From: Burkholderia cepacia
GTDB lineage: Bacteria; Pseudomonadota; Gammaproteobacteria; Burkholderiales; Burkholderiaceae
Assembly (NCBI RefSeq): GCF_029962485.1
Contig: NZ_CP073638.1
Span: 1,240,001 to 1,304,000 of the forward strand
Direction: 5' to 3'
DNA length: 64,000 nucleotides
In this document: positions 33,434 to 42,585 of the stretch, in pieces
Layout: the number at the start of each line of letters is the position of its first letter
Position numbering within the stretch: position 1 is the stretch's first letter
Notes under the pieces: model-generated
What the model was told of the DNA's origin: nothing
What the model saw: the letters and a program-made list of their open reading frames with translations, nothing else
Databases searched by the model: none
Program-made: the position numbers and the translations under genes

Positions 33434-34996
33434 TTACCGGTCGACGTGCGGGCCGGTCTCGTCGCCGAGACCGAGCTTGCCGGGGTTGAGGATGTGCTTC
33501 GGATCGAGCGCGCGCTTCACCGTCTGCAGCACGGGAAATGCCGTGCCCAGCGAATCGCGCATGTACGGCGAACGCAGCAGCCCGACGCCGTGGTGATGAC
33601 TCAACGCCGCATTGTATTGGATCAGCACCGCGTTTGCCGCGTCCCATGCGGCACGGTACCACGCGGCCCGCTCGGCCACCGCGACGTCGCCACGCAGCGA
33701 GAAATACAGGCACGCGCCGTCGGCATACGCATGCGACTGGTGCGCGGATCCGGCCAGCGTGCCCGGCACGGCCTGCAGCGCGGCCACCACGTCGCGATAG
33801 ATCGCCGCGAGATCGCGCCAGCGGCCGCACATCTCCAGCGTGTCGGCGACGAAGCCCGGGCTGCGCTTGAAGCCTTCCGCGCTCTTGCCGGTCAGGTACC
33901 GAGTGTCGAGCCACTTCTCGAAGATCGCGTCGCCGTCGAGCTTGCGCCCGCCTTCCTCGCCGACGCGTGCACTGATCGCCATCACCGCGTCGACCATCTC
34001 GCGCGCGCCTTCGTCGGCAATCAGCAGCACGTTCGTATCGGGCAGACCGAACTGCACGCCGCTCTCGAGTTCGTCGTAGAGCCGCAGCGCCGCCGGGTTC
34101 GCGCCGCGCTGCAGGATTTCGCGGCACGCGTCGAGGCCGGCCGCGAACGTGCCGAAACCGTACGCGATCGCGCGGCCGTAATCGGGCAGCCGATGCAGCT
34201 TCAGGCGCGCACGCACGATGATGCCGAGCGTCCCTTCGCTGCCGATGAACAGTTGCTGCAGATCGGGGCCGACCGCCGCGCGCGAATAGCCGCCGAGCGT
34301 GACGAGACTGCCGTCCGCGAGCACCACGTCCATCCCGAACACCATGTCCTCGATCTTGCCGTAGCGCGTCGACAGTTGCCCCGCGCCGCGGCACGCGATC
34401 CAGCCGCCCACCGTGCTGATCCCGAACGACGACGGCCAGTGCCCCATCGTCAGCCCGTGCTCGCGCTGCAGCGTTTCCTCGAACACGTCGCCGAACATCC
34501 CGGCTTCCACGTCGACGATCTGGCTCTCGGTATCGACACCGATCAACCGGTTCAGCCCGCATACGTCGAGGACGATGCCACCGCGCACCGGCAGCGCCGC
34601 GCCCGTCACGTTGCTGCGGCCAGCGGACGCCGTCACCGGAATCGTCGCCGCGTGCGCGATGCGCATCACGGCCTGCACCTGCTCGACCGTCGACACGCGC
34701 ACGACGACCGCATCCGGCGTCGCGGGCCGGCCGGCGGTTTCCGCGACCATCGACGCGGCCCACCAGTCGCGCGTCCACGTGACGACGTCGGCCGGCTGCG
34801 CGAGCACCTCGTCGGCCACCGCGCGCAGCGCCTCGACCTGCTGCGGCGACACCGCGACCGGCGCGCGCTGCATGCCGGCCGCGGCCGGTGCGCCGCCTGC
34901 CGCGGGCAAGTTCAGCGAGTATGGGGGCGGCGTATGCGCGCCGACGACGTAGTTGCCGCGGTTGTAGCCGCGCTTGATGGCTTCCTTGCTGATCAT
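33434..34996 (-). CDS. FAD-binding oxidase, alkyldihydroxyacetone-phosphate-synthase-like
   Basis: A 520-residue FAD enzyme of the VAO/PCMH fold. The PCMH FAD domain is at residues ~70-260: TPDAVVVRVSTVEQVQAVMR, SAGRSNVTGAALPVRGGIVLD and GGWIACRGAGQLSTRYGKIEDMV. C-terminal to it are the catalytic motifs of alkyl-DHAP synthase: SAHQSHAYADGACLYF and the triple histidine LSHHHGVGLLRSPYM near residue 455. That enzyme swaps an acyl for an alkyl group on acyl-DHAP and forms an ether bond; in a catabolic operon it might work in reverse. A glycolate-oxidase-type reaction is the alternative. Its start overlaps the dehydrogenase stop by four bases. Confidence 0.85.
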   Translation of the reverse strand: MISKEAIKRGYNRGNYVVGAHTPPPYSLNLPAAGGAPAAAGMQRAPVAVSPQQVEALRAVADEVLAQPADVVTWTRDWWAASMVAETAGRPATPDAVVVRVSTVEQVQAVMRIAHAATIPVTASAGRSNVTGAALPVRGGIVLDVCGLNRLIGVDTESQIVDVEAGMFGDVFEETLQREHGLTMGHWPSSFGISTVGGWIACRGAGQLSTRYGKIEDMVFGMDVVLADGSLVTLGGYSRAAVGPDLQQLFIGSEGTLGIIVRARLKLHRLPDYGRAIAYGFGTFAAGLDACREILQRGANPAALRLYDELESGVQFGLPDTNVLLIADEGAREMVDAVMAISARVGEEGGRKLDGDAIFEKWLDTRYLTGKSAEGFKRSPGFVADTLEMCGRWRDLAAIYRDVVAALQAVPGTLAGSAHQSHAYADGACLYFSLRGDVAVAERAAWYRAAWDAANAVLIQYNAALSHHHGVGLLRSPYMRDSLGTAFPVLQTVKRALDPKHILNPGKLGLGDETGPHVDR

Positions 34997-36672
34997 CCGT
35001 TTTCTCCCATGAGGATGGCTTTTTCGAGTGCGACGGCGGCGACGTAGTCGCGCACCTGGCTGGCGACGGCTGCATCGGACAAGCCGAGCTCCGCCTGAAG
35101 AATCGCGCCGACGCGCGGCGCCGCGCGTGCGGACGCATCGCGCGCCATCAGCCGCGCGCGGGTGCGGCGCGACAATACGTCGTCGACGCTGCGCGCGAAT
35201 TCGTGGCGCACCGCATAGAGCACTTCCGCTTCGCTGTACGGCAGCCCTTCGACGATCGGCGCGAGCAGCGACGGCGTCGCGTCGGCGAGATCGCCGACGA
35301 AGCGCGCCTCGGTGCCGTAGCGTTCGCCGAGATGCGCGGCGAGCCCGCCCGATGCGACGATCGCCTGCGGGTCGTAGCCGGCCGCGCCGAGCAGGTACGC
35401 CGATTTCGTGCGGCAGCGCGTGCGGCGGCCGAGCAGCTTGCCGACCGTATCGATGGTCTGCTCGGCCATGTGCCGCGACGTCGTCAGCTTGCCGCCAACG
35501 ATCGTCACGAGCCCGTCGGGTGCGACATGAATCTCGTGATTGCGCTTCATCTCGATCGTCTTGCCGCCTGGCGGGCCGACCAGCGGCCGGCATCCGGCGA
35601 TGCTGCCGACCACGTCGGCCGCGTTCAGGTCGACCTTCAACGCGGACCGTGCGCCTTCCAGCAGGAAATCGAGTTCCTGCCGCGTGCAATGCACGTCGTC
35701 GAGATCGCCGTCGTAGTCCTCGTCGGTCGTGCCGAGATACGACACGTTGCCCCAGCGCGTAATCGTCGCGCGGCGGTTGCGGCCCGGCACGGGGATCGTC
35801 ACCGTGCAGTCGTTGCGGATCTTCAGCCACGGGATCGCGACATGCACGCCCTTCGCGGGCCGTACCTGCAACGCGGCCGTATCGCCCTTGCGCGCACCGG
35901 TCCAGTCGCGCAGCCATACGCCGGTCGCCATCACGACCACGCGCGCCCGCACGCGCCGCTCGCGGCCGTCGGCATGCACGATCGCGCCGTCGACCTTTCC
36001 GTGGCCGTCGCGCGTCAGCTCGACCACGCGCGCGTGGTTTGCGACCGTCGCGCCGTGAAATGCGGCCGTGCGCACGAGGTTCAGCGTCAGGCGCGCATCG
36101 TCGACGCGCGCATCGAAATACAGGAAGCCACCCGTCAGGTAGGTTTCGTTGAAGGTCGGGCAATGCGACAGCACTTCGGCCTTCGTCAGCTTCTGATGCA
36201 GGATCCCCTCGCGCCAGCCGCCGGCGATGTCGTAGGTCCACAGCAGGCTTTCGAAGGCTTTCGCGAGGCGCTTGTCGAACACGCCCTCGCGCTCCATGAC
36301 CGGGAACAGGAACGGCAAGCGCTGCACGAGATGGCGCGCGTTGCGCCGCAATCGCTGCCGTTCGAGCAGCGAATGGCGCACGAGCCCGAGATTGCCCTGC
36401 TCGATATAGCGCAGCCCGCCGTGCACCATCTTCGACGATTTCGACGACGTGCCCGACGCGAAGTCGCTCTTCTCGACGAGCGCGACGCGCAGCCCGCGCA
36501 GGCTCGCATCGAACGCCGCGTATGCGCCCGTCACGCCGCCTCCGACGATCAGTACATCGAACGTATCTGCTTCGAGTCGCGCCAGATGCTCGTCGCGGTT
36601 CACGCGCAGCGGCTCGGTACCCGTCATGCCGGCGCGGTCCGTCGGTGGTTTTCTGGATGGCAAAAACATCAT
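34993..36672 (-). CDS. FAD-dependent glycerol-3-phosphate dehydrogenase-like protein (GlpD family)
   Basis: A 559-residue flavoprotein. The N-terminal FAD loop is VLIVGGGVTGAYAAFDASLRGLRVALVEKSDFASGTSS (motif GGGVTG), followed by the KMVHGGLRYIEQGN segment that is diagnostic of GlpD. A C-terminal cap (DAxVRYAVRHEFARSVDDVLSRRTRARL-like) matches the DAO_C domain. The ATG at 36672 has GGAG ten bases upstream; ATG at 36627 is possible. GlpD oxidises glycerol-3-phosphate to DHAP and feeds electrons to quinone. In this operon it may act on a substituted glycerol phosphate. It is 18 bases downstream of the kinase gene and overlaps the oxidase gene. Confidence 0.9.
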   Translation of the reverse strand: MMFLPSRKPPTDRAGMTGTEPLRVNRDEHLARLEADTFDVLIVGGGVTGAYAAFDASLRGLRVALVEKSDFASGTSSKSSKMVHGGLRYIEQGNLGLVRHSLLERQRLRRNARHLVQRLPFLFPVMEREGVFDKRLAKAFESLLWTYDIAGGWREGILHQKLTKAEVLSHCPTFNETYLTGGFLYFDARVDDARLTLNLVRTAAFHGATVANHARVVELTRDGHGKVDGAIVHADGRERRVRARVVVMATGVWLRDWTGARKGDTAALQVRPAKGVHVAIPWLKIRNDCTVTIPVPGRNRRATITRWGNVSYLGTTDEDYDGDLDDVHCTRQELDFLLEGARSALKVDLNAADVVGSIAGCRPLVGPPGGKTIEMKRNHEIHVAPDGLVTIVGGKLTTSRHMAEQTIDTVGKLLGRRTRCRTKSAYLLGAAGYDPQAIVASGGLAAHLGERYGTEARFVGDLADATPSLLAPIVEGLPYSEAEVLYAVRHEFARSVDDVLSRRTRARLMARDASARAAPRVGAILQAELGLSDAAVASQVRDYVAAVALEKAILMGENG

Positions 36673-36690
36673 GCTGGTCGTTCTCCGTGC

Positions 36691-38232
36691 TTACGCGTGA
36701 GCAAAATCGGCCGCGTGCGCGAGTTCGGACGCGATCCGCGCATGCCAGGCCGCGCGCCGGCGCTGCCGGCTGTCCGCATCGATCGAGGGTTCGAATACGG
36801 CGTCGGTGACGAGCGTCGCGCGGGCCGCGTCGAGCGAATCCCACAGCAGCCCCGATGCCCCCGCGAGGAAGGCCGCGCCGCGCAGGCTCGCCCGGTCGCC
36901 TTCGCGCATCCTGCGCACGGGAACGCCGCTTACGTCGGCCTGGATCTGCAGCAGCGTGTCGCTGCCCGCGAGGCCGCCACCGACGATCAGCTCGGACACA
37001 TCGGCCCGCGCGACGGCCTGGTTGGCCTCCATGCACGACGCGACCGAATGCGCGATGCCTTCGAGCACCGCGTACGCCACCTCGGCCTGCGTCGTCGCGA
37101 TCGAGATGCCCGACAGCAACGCGCGCGCATTCGGCTCCATCCTCGGCACGCGCAGGCCGGTGAGCGCCGGCACGAACGTCACGCCGCGTGCCGACTGCAC
37201 GGTGCCCGCCAGTGCGCTGACCTGCGCGGGATCGTCGAACCAGCGCAACTTTTCGCAGACCCAGCGCAACGCCGATCCCGTCGTCGCGACGAAGGTCTCG
37301 AGCGAGTAATGCGACACGCCGCCGTGCCGCCGCGCGGTCATCGCCAGCGTGCCGTCGTGCGCATGACCGGGTTGCGCCTGCGATCCCACGTCGGGGCGCA
37401 CCGTCCCGGTCAGCAGGTCGACGAAGCTGCCGGTGCCATGCACGCAAATCGCCTGGCCGCGCTCGACGCAGCCGAGACCGACTGCGCCCGCGAACTGGTC
37501 GCCCGCGCACGCCAGGATCGGCACGTCGATACCGAGCACGTCCTCGCGCGTGCGGCCAAACGTGTCGGCGTCTTCGCGCAGCGCGGGCAGCAATTCGCGT
37601 GGAAAGCCCAGCGTGTCGAGCCACGGGTCGAAATAGCGATGTTCGCCGAGCAGGTAGGCACTGGCGGAGGTCGCATTGGTCGGCGTCGTCACGCACTCGC
37701 GCGCATCGGACAGATGCCACATCAGCCACGTATCGATCGTGCCGAACGCGAGCCGGCCCGCGCGATGTGCGTCGGCTACCGCCTGCGACGTCCGCATCTG
37801 ATGCACGGCCCACAGATACGGCGAGCGCACGCCCGCCGGCCGGCCGACCTGCGGCACGAGCACGCGGTCCCAGTCGGCCGCGAGGCGATCGAGCTCGGCC
37901 GCATGACGGGTGTCCTGCCAGACCATCGCCGGCACGAGCGCGCGCCCGGTCCGCGTATCCCACAGCACGGCGGTCGCACGCTGCGTCGCGAGCGCCAGCG
38001 CGACAATGCGCACACCCTGCTCATGCGCATGGGCGAGCGTCGCGCGGCAGACTGCCAGCGTCTTGTCGAGAATCGTGTTCGCGTCCTGTTCGACGACGCC
38101 GGGCCGCGGGCTCTCGACCGACAGCGGCAGGTATTCAAGGCACGATACGTGCCCGCTCGCGTCGACGAGCGCGGCACGCGTGCCGGACGTGCCTTCGTCG
38201 ATCGCGAGAATGGCGTTTCGGGTTTCGGTCAT
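36691..38232 (-). CDS. FGGY-family carbohydrate kinase, glycerol-kinase-like
   Basis: A 513-residue kinase of the GlpK/XylB fold. The phosphate-1 loop is AIDEGTSGTRAALV at residues ~9-22, then PGVVEQDANTI, CVHGTGSF (phosphate-2-like) and the adenosine motif LIVGGGLAGSDTLLQIQADVSG near residue 405. Glycerol kinases carry DQGTTSSR at the first motif, so this protein (DEGTSGTR) is a divergent member and its polyol should not be assumed to be glycerol. Start and stop overlap neighbours (MFS stop/kinase start by four bases), so it is tightly coupled to the permease. Confidence 0.88.
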   Translation of the reverse strand: MTETRNAILAIDEGTSGTRAALVDASGHVSCLEYLPLSVESPRPGVVEQDANTILDKTLAVCRATLAHAHEQGVRIVALALATQRATAVLWDTRTGRALVPAMVWQDTRHAAELDRLAADWDRVLVPQVGRPAGVRSPYLWAVHQMRTSQAVADAHRAGRLAFGTIDTWLMWHLSDARECVTTPTNATSASAYLLGEHRYFDPWLDTLGFPRELLPALREDADTFGRTREDVLGIDVPILACAGDQFAGAVGLGCVERGQAICVHGTGSFVDLLTGTVRPDVGSQAQPGHAHDGTLAMTARRHGGVSHYSLETFVATTGSALRWVCEKLRWFDDPAQVSALAGTVQSARGVTFVPALTGLRVPRMEPNARALLSGISIATTQAEVAYAVLEGIAHSVASCMEANQAVARADVSELIVGGGLAGSDTLLQIQADVSGVPVRRMREGDRASLRGAAFLAGASGLLWDSLDAARATLVTDAVFEPSIDADSRQRRRAAWHARIASELAHAADFAHA

Positions 38233-39692
38233 CGCTGCGTTTTCTCGATGGCGGGTTTCAGGAAGGCCGACGCGGTGCGCGCGTCGTCGCCGAAGTGCGG
38301 CGCGTCGGGTTCGTTGTCGGGATTGATCGTCGTACGCGTCGGGTCCCAGCGGATCGCAAAGCAGATCGCGCTTGCGATGCACGGCACGATCGCCAGGATC
38401 AGGAACGTATGTTCGAGGCCGTAGCGCGCGCGAAACAGGGGAAAGACCAGCAGGCCGAGCGCCGCGCCGATCGAGCCGAGCGCGCCGACGATGCCGTTCG
38501 CGCCCGCACGCAGTTCGCCGCGAAACGACAGCGACGACAGGCTCTTGCCGTTCGCACCGGGGCCGGCCGAGTGGAACAGGATGAACAGTGACGGCACGAC
38601 CACCGACAGCCACAGCGGCATGCGCGCATGGAACAGCCCGAGCACGACCAGCATCGCCCAAACCGCCGCGAAGCCGATCGCCGACGCGCGTCGCAGGCCG
38701 ACTCGGCGGCCGACCGCCGACGACGAGAAACCGCCGACGATCCCGAACAGGTTGAACACGAGCGCGCCGAGCGTCGCGTAGACGAAGTCCTTGCCGAACA
38801 GCGCCGCGCTGATCAGCGGCAGATACCAGCCGATCGCGAAATATTCGATCGACTGGCCGATCTGCACGGTCGCGGCGAGGATCGTGCGCGGCAGATAGAC
38901 ACCGCGGAAGATCAGCAGCACGTTCGCGAGGCCGCGCGTGGCCGGATTGACGACGGGCGTGCGTTCATGCGCGGGCGCGGCGACGAAGGCCTGCCCGTAG
39001 ATGCGCGTCATTGCCCGCGCCGCGTCGTCGAGCCTTTCCTTGCGCGCGAGCCAGATCGGGCTTTCGACGAGGAATGCGCATTGCAGCGCGAGGATGGCGA
39101 CGCCGAACACCGCGGTGGCCGCCACCGAGTAACGCCAGATCGAATCGCCGACCTGCCACGCATGGAACACCAGCGCGAGCAGCAGGTTCAGGCAGACGGC
39201 CGTGTACCACATGCCCTGCCAGGTATTGAGCCGGCTCTTCAGGCGGCCCGGCGTGAACTCCGCGAGCATCGCCATCGCGATCGCGAAGTCGATTCCGTAC
39301 GCCATCCCGACGAAGGAGCGGCCGGCGAGAATCGCGTTGAAATCCGGTGCGAACACCACCAGCAGCGCGCCGATCACCGACAGCAGCTTCGCGGCGATCA
39401 ACGGCCGCACGCGGCCCCACCTGTCGGCCATCCAGCCGCCGATCGGGTTGAACGCGATCGCGACCCACGATGCGAACGACGTCATCCATGCGACCTGCGC
39501 GGCCGACAGATGCAATTCGTGCGTCATCGGCCCGAGGCCGGCGCTCAATGCCGAGTTGGAAAATGCGTCGAGAAACAGCCCGCCGAGCGACAACCACCAG
39601 ACGAGTCCCGCCCGGCCCGCAATACCGGGGCGCGCGTCGAGAAAGGAGATGACGTCTTCAATGCCATGAAGCTTGACAGCGATCGTTTGCAC
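38229..39692 (-). CDS. MFS permease, sugar-porter-like, first gene of the polyol operon
   Basis: A 487-residue, ~12-segment major facilitator. The GTG start at 39692 has a perfect GGAGG six bases upstream, which displaces an upstream ATG at 39752. Motifs: MADRWGRVRPLIAAK between TM2 and TM3, RSFVGMAYGIDFAIAMAMLAEFTPGRLKSRLNTWQG around TM4-TM5 and VGRRVGLRRA in the central loop, close to sugar-porter or proton-symporter families. It presumably imports the substrate of the kinase encoded next. Its own upstream region carries a strong dyad. Confidence 0.9.
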   Translation of the reverse strand: MQTIAVKLHGIEDVISFLDARPGIAGRAGLVWWLSLGGLFLDAFSNSALSAGLGPMTHELHLSAAQVAWMTSFASWVAIAFNPIGGWMADRWGRVRPLIAAKLLSVIGALLVVFAPDFNAILAGRSFVGMAYGIDFAIAMAMLAEFTPGRLKSRLNTWQGMWYTAVCLNLLLALVFHAWQVGDSIWRYSVAATAVFGVAILALQCAFLVESPIWLARKERLDDAARAMTRIYGQAFVAAPAHERTPVVNPATRGLANVLLIFRGVYLPRTILAATVQIGQSIEYFAIGWYLPLISAALFGKDFVYATLGALVFNLFGIVGGFSSSAVGRRVGLRRASAIGFAAVWAMLVVLGLFHARMPLWLSVVVPSLFILFHSAGPGANGKSLSSLSFRGELRAGANGIVGALGSIGAALGLLVFPLFRARYGLEHTFLILAIVPCIASAICFAIRWDPTRTTINPDNEPDAPHFGDDARTASAFLKPAIEKTQR

Positions 39693-39707
39693 AATCGGCC
39701 TCCGTAT

Positions 39708-39779
39708 ATTTTTTCTGTAAGAGGCTCGACATTGCAGATGCGATCGACGCATGGAGAGACCATCTTACAGATAGTCTCT
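39708..39779. promoter_or_regulatory. Operator-like dyad upstream of the polyol operon, with a second half-related site
   Basis: AGAGACCATC (39755-39764), spacer TTACA and GATAGTCTCT (39770-39779) form a 25-base palindrome with arms matching at nine of ten positions. The nine-base core TCTTACAGA (39763-39771) recurs inverted as TCTGTAAGA at 39713-39721, centred about 49 bases away and 16 bases from the ribosome site. Two sites about five helical turns apart on the operon's leader strongly suggest repressor binding. In the RNA the two cores could also pair. Confidence 0.6.
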
Positions 39780-39932
39780 TATCTAGATCTGCCAGCGCAA
39801 TTTACGGCGGGCAGCGCGCCTGTGTCAAGCGCGGTCGGTTGTGCGTTGCAGCGAGCGGCGCATCGTCGCCCCGCCTGATAGTTGTGTCCGCAACGTCGTT
39901 CGCAAGCGGGCGACGCACCGCGAACCACGCGT

Positions 39933-40649
39933 TTACCACGGCACGGTCCGCCCCAGATAGTCGAGGTATTCGAGCCCTGGCCGAGCCCGTTTCGCGAGCA
40001 GCACGTCGACGAGGCTCGGCACGCTTTCGTCGATGGACAGGCGCGCATCGGGCCCGCCGAGCTCGGTGCGCACCCAGCCGGGCGCCATCAGCGCCAGCGC
40101 ACGCCGCGTATCGGCCTGACGCGCCGCGAAGCTGCGCATGAACTGGTTCAGCGCAGCCTTGCTGCCGCGATATACCTCGCGCATCCCGCTGACGTTGTTC
40201 GCGACGCTGCCCTGCCCCGACGACATCGCGCCGATCAGGCCGTCCGCGGTCACGAGATCCTGCAGTGTCTCGATCACGCGCATCGGCGCCAGTGCATTCG
40301 TGATCATCACGCGCACGAATTCGTCGGTCGTCACTTCGCCGATCGTTTCATTCGGATCGTTGGTGGTCCCCGCATTCACGAACAGCATGTCGAAGCACCT
40401 GCCCGACAGTCGCTCGCGCAACGCGGCCAGTTGCGTGGGCTCACAGATGTCGAGCGTCTCGATCTCGAGCCGGCCGTCGTACCGGCTCGCGACGTCGTGC
40501 AGCTTCGTGCGCCCCGATCCTTCGCGCACGGTACCCATTACATTCCAGCCCTTTTCCAGGAATGCCTCCGCCATCGCGAGCCCAAGGCCGCGCGAGGCCG
40601 CGACGAGCAGGATCGTGGGTACGTTTCGATTCGATTCAGTCGATTTCAT
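39933..40649 (-). CDS. Short-chain dehydrogenase/reductase
   Basis: A 238-residue SDR enzyme. The Rossmann start is TILLVAASRGLGLAMAEAF (G-x-x-x-G-x-G form ASRGLG). The catalytic tetrad is represented by NAG, Ser in SSGQG and YRGSK (Tyr-x-x-x-Lys) near residue 160. Substrate unknown. It is divergent from a LysR gene across a 132-base region that carries a LysR-type box, so it is probably that regulator's target. Confidence 0.9.
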   Translation of the reverse strand: MKSTESNRNVPTILLVAASRGLGLAMAEAFLEKGWNVMGTVREGSGRTKLHDVASRYDGRLEIETLDICEPTQLAALRERLSGRCFDMLFVNAGTTNDPNETIGEVTTDEFVRVMITNALAPMRVIETLQDLVTADGLIGAMSSGQGSVANNVSGMREVYRGSKAALNQFMRSFAARQADTRRALALMAPGWVRTELGGPDARLSIDESVPSLVDVLLAKRARPGLEYLDYLGRTVPW

Positions 40650-40722
40650 GGTGTCAGCCTTTGCCGAGTTGCGTCATGGGCCCACTATAGGCATCCATCA
40701 CAACAGGCGCCAGACGCACCAG

Positions 40723-40741
40723 ATGCAATCCATAGTTGCAT
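40723..40741. promoter_or_regulatory. LysR-type binding box ATGCAA-N7-TTGCAT
   Basis: A perfect interrupted palindrome with 6-base arms and a 7-base spacer, 41 bases before the LysR start and 74 bases before the divergent SDR start. This is the geometry of LysR recognition boxes (T-N11-A class) and is placed where one would act on both genes. Confidence 0.6.
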
Positions 40742-40781
40742 CAAACGCCATGTTATTCGCGCAAAAGCGTATTCTGTCCTC

Positions 40782-41765
40782 ATGGAAGACATCGACCTGA
40801 ACCTCGTCACGGCGCTCGATGCGCTGCTGTCGGAAAGCAGCGTGACCGGCGCCGCGCGCCGGCTCGGCCTGAGCACGTCCGCGATGAGCCGCACGCTCAC
40901 GCGGCTGCGGAGCGCCACCGGCGATCAACTGCTCGTACGCGCCGGGCGCAAGCTCGTGCCGACGCCGCACGCGGCCGCGTTGCGCGATCGCGTGCATGCG
41001 ATCGCAAGCGACGCACGCGCCGTGCTGCGGCCGGCGACGGCCGACGTCGACCTGACGACGCTCGCAGCGACGTTCACCATTCGTGCGGCTGCATCGTTCA
41101 TGGAAATGCTGTCCGGCCCCGTGGTCGCCGCGCTCGGCGAAGTCGCGCCGCATGTGCGTATCCGCTTCGTACCGAAGCTCGACCGCGATCCGCAAGCACT
41201 GCGCGACGGCACGGTCGACCTGGAAATCGGCAAACGCGGCGACGACGCGCCCGAGCTGCACACGCGCATGCTCTTTCACGACTGGCACGTCGCGGTGGCA
41301 CGCGCCGGGCACCCGCTGTTCGCGTCGGCCAGGATCACGCCGGCACGCTACGCTGCCTGCCGTCACGTCATCTCGGCCCAGCTCGGCGATTTCAGCGGGC
41401 CGGCCGACGATTCGACCGATCGACCCGGCTCGGGCCAGCCCGTGCACGTCGTGGTCCCCGGCTACCCCGACGCGATGCGCGTCGCGGCCAGCACCGACCT
41501 GATCGCGCTGGTGCCGCGCTCGAGCCTCGGCAACGCTTTCTCGCCCGGGCTCACGGAAACCCTCGGGCTGCGCAGCTTCGACATCCCGGTTCGCCTGCCG
41601 GCGATCCTCGTGTCCGCGCTGTGGCATCCGCGCATGCACGGCGACTCCGTGCATCGCCGTCTGCGCGACGCGGTCATTGCGGTCTGCCAGCGTGCGTATC
41701 CGGATTCCCGCCCGCCGCGCGCAACGGTGCGCGGCACCGGCACCGGCACACGCAAGACCGGCTGA
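40782..41765 (+). CDS. LysR-family transcriptional regulator
   Basis: A 327-residue regulator that starts MEDIDLNLVTALDALLSES, the NodD/NahR-like LysR opening. The helix-turn-helix is residues ~20-45 (AARRLGLSTSAMSRTLTRL). The effector domain runs from FTIRAAASFMEML to GDSVHRRLRDAV. The tail (RPPRATVRGTGTGTRKTG) is basic and disordered. It is divergent from an SDR gene and convergent with a second SDR gene, eight bases apart. Confidence 0.92.
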   Translation: MEDIDLNLVTALDALLSESSVTGAARRLGLSTSAMSRTLTRLRSATGDQLLVRAGRKLVPTPHAAALRDRVHAIASDARAVLRPATADVDLTTLAATFTIRAAASFMEMLSGPVVAALGEVAPHVRIRFVPKLDRDPQALRDGTVDLEIGKRGDDAPELHTRMLFHDWHVAVARAGHPLFASARITPARYAACRHVISAQLGDFSGPADDSTDRPGSGQPVHVVVPGYPDAMRVAASTDLIALVPRSSLGNAFSPGLTETLGLRSFDIPVRLPAILVSALWHPRMHGDSVHRRLRDAVIAVCQRAYPDSRPPRATVRGTGTGTRKTG

Positions 41766-41773
41766 CGCACGGC

Positions 41774-42511
41774 TCAAACCAGCCGGCCGCCGCCGTCGAT
41801 GTGCAGGATTTCGCCATTCATGAAGCCGTTGCCCAGCAGGAACGCGATCGCCTCGCCCACTTCGTCCGCGTGGCCGACGCGCCCGCCCGGCAACGCCGAT
41901 GCGGCCCCCGCGAGGATCGTGTCGCGCGCTTCCGGACCGAACGCGTCGTAAAGCGGCGTCTCGACGAAACCGGGCGCGACGACGTTCACGCGAATCGGCT
42001 TCAGCTCCAGTGCGAGCGACTGCGCCAGCGCCTCGACGCCGCGCACGGCGGCGGCAATGACGGACGTGCCATGCGCGGCCGGCCGATCCGACAGTTGCCC
42101 GCCGGTCAGCACGATCGAGCCGGTCGCGGGCAGCAGCGGCAACGCGGCCCGGATTGCATACACCGGCCCGGCGATGCGCTCGTGCAGCGCGGCAAGCAGA
42201 CGATCGGGATCGGTCTCGTTCAGCTTGCCGGCAATGAACTGGCCGGCCGTGACGACCAGGTGATCCACGCGCGTCATCGCGTCGAATACGGCTTGCACCG
42301 CGTGCCGGTCCGCGATGTCGGCCACGGCGATGCCTGCGCCGCCGATCGCTTGCGCAGCGGTCTCGAGCTTTGCACGGGTCCGCCCGACCAGCGTGACGCT
42401 GGCGCCCCGCGCCTTCGCGGCGTTCGCCGCCGAAAGACCGATTCCGGAGCTCCCGCCGAAAATCACGACGTGTGCGCCGCCCAGTGTCGAAAATTGCGTT
42501 GCCTCGTTCAT
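41774..42511 (-). CDS. Short-chain dehydrogenase/reductase
   Basis: A 245-residue SDR. The nucleotide loop is VVIFGGSSGIGLSAANAAK (GGSSGIG). VVTAGQF takes the place of the usual NNAG motif and LTGGQLSD carries the position of the catalytic serine. The usual Tyr-x-x-x-Lys is not clear: in its place the sequence reads HGTSVIAAAVRGVEAL, so the catalytic tyrosine and lysine appear to be missing. PGFVETPLYDAF and a late IDGGGRLV are standard. It may be a binding protein or use altered chemistry. It is divergent from the LysR gene at 42615. Confidence 0.88.
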   Translation of the reverse strand: MNEATQFSTLGGAHVVIFGGSSGIGLSAANAAKARGASVTLVGRTRAKLETAAQAIGGAGIAVADIADRHAVQAVFDAMTRVDHLVVTAGQFIAGKLNETDPDRLLAALHERIAGPVYAIRAALPLLPATGSIVLTGGQLSDRPAAHGTSVIAAAVRGVEALAQSLALELKPIRVNVVAPGFVETPLYDAFGPEARDTILAGAASALPGGRVGHADEVGEAIAFLLGNGFMNGEILHIDGGGRLV

Positions 42512-42585
42512 GTCGACTCCTCGTCAAGGATTGAAGGTTCGCGAACGTTAGGTCATTCTCGATTGCACCGGAACGTGGGAGACTT

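Noticed and set aside
35203..38424. 1073-codon open frame opposite the kinase and dehydrogenase genes
   Set aside because: Antisense GC-rich shadow with Arg/Ala/His-rich composition and no domain.
39708..39722. Reading the leader as a Bacillus-type GlpP-controlled terminator
   Set aside because: In the transcribed direction the hairpin cores are followed by an A-run, not a U-run, so it is not a terminator.
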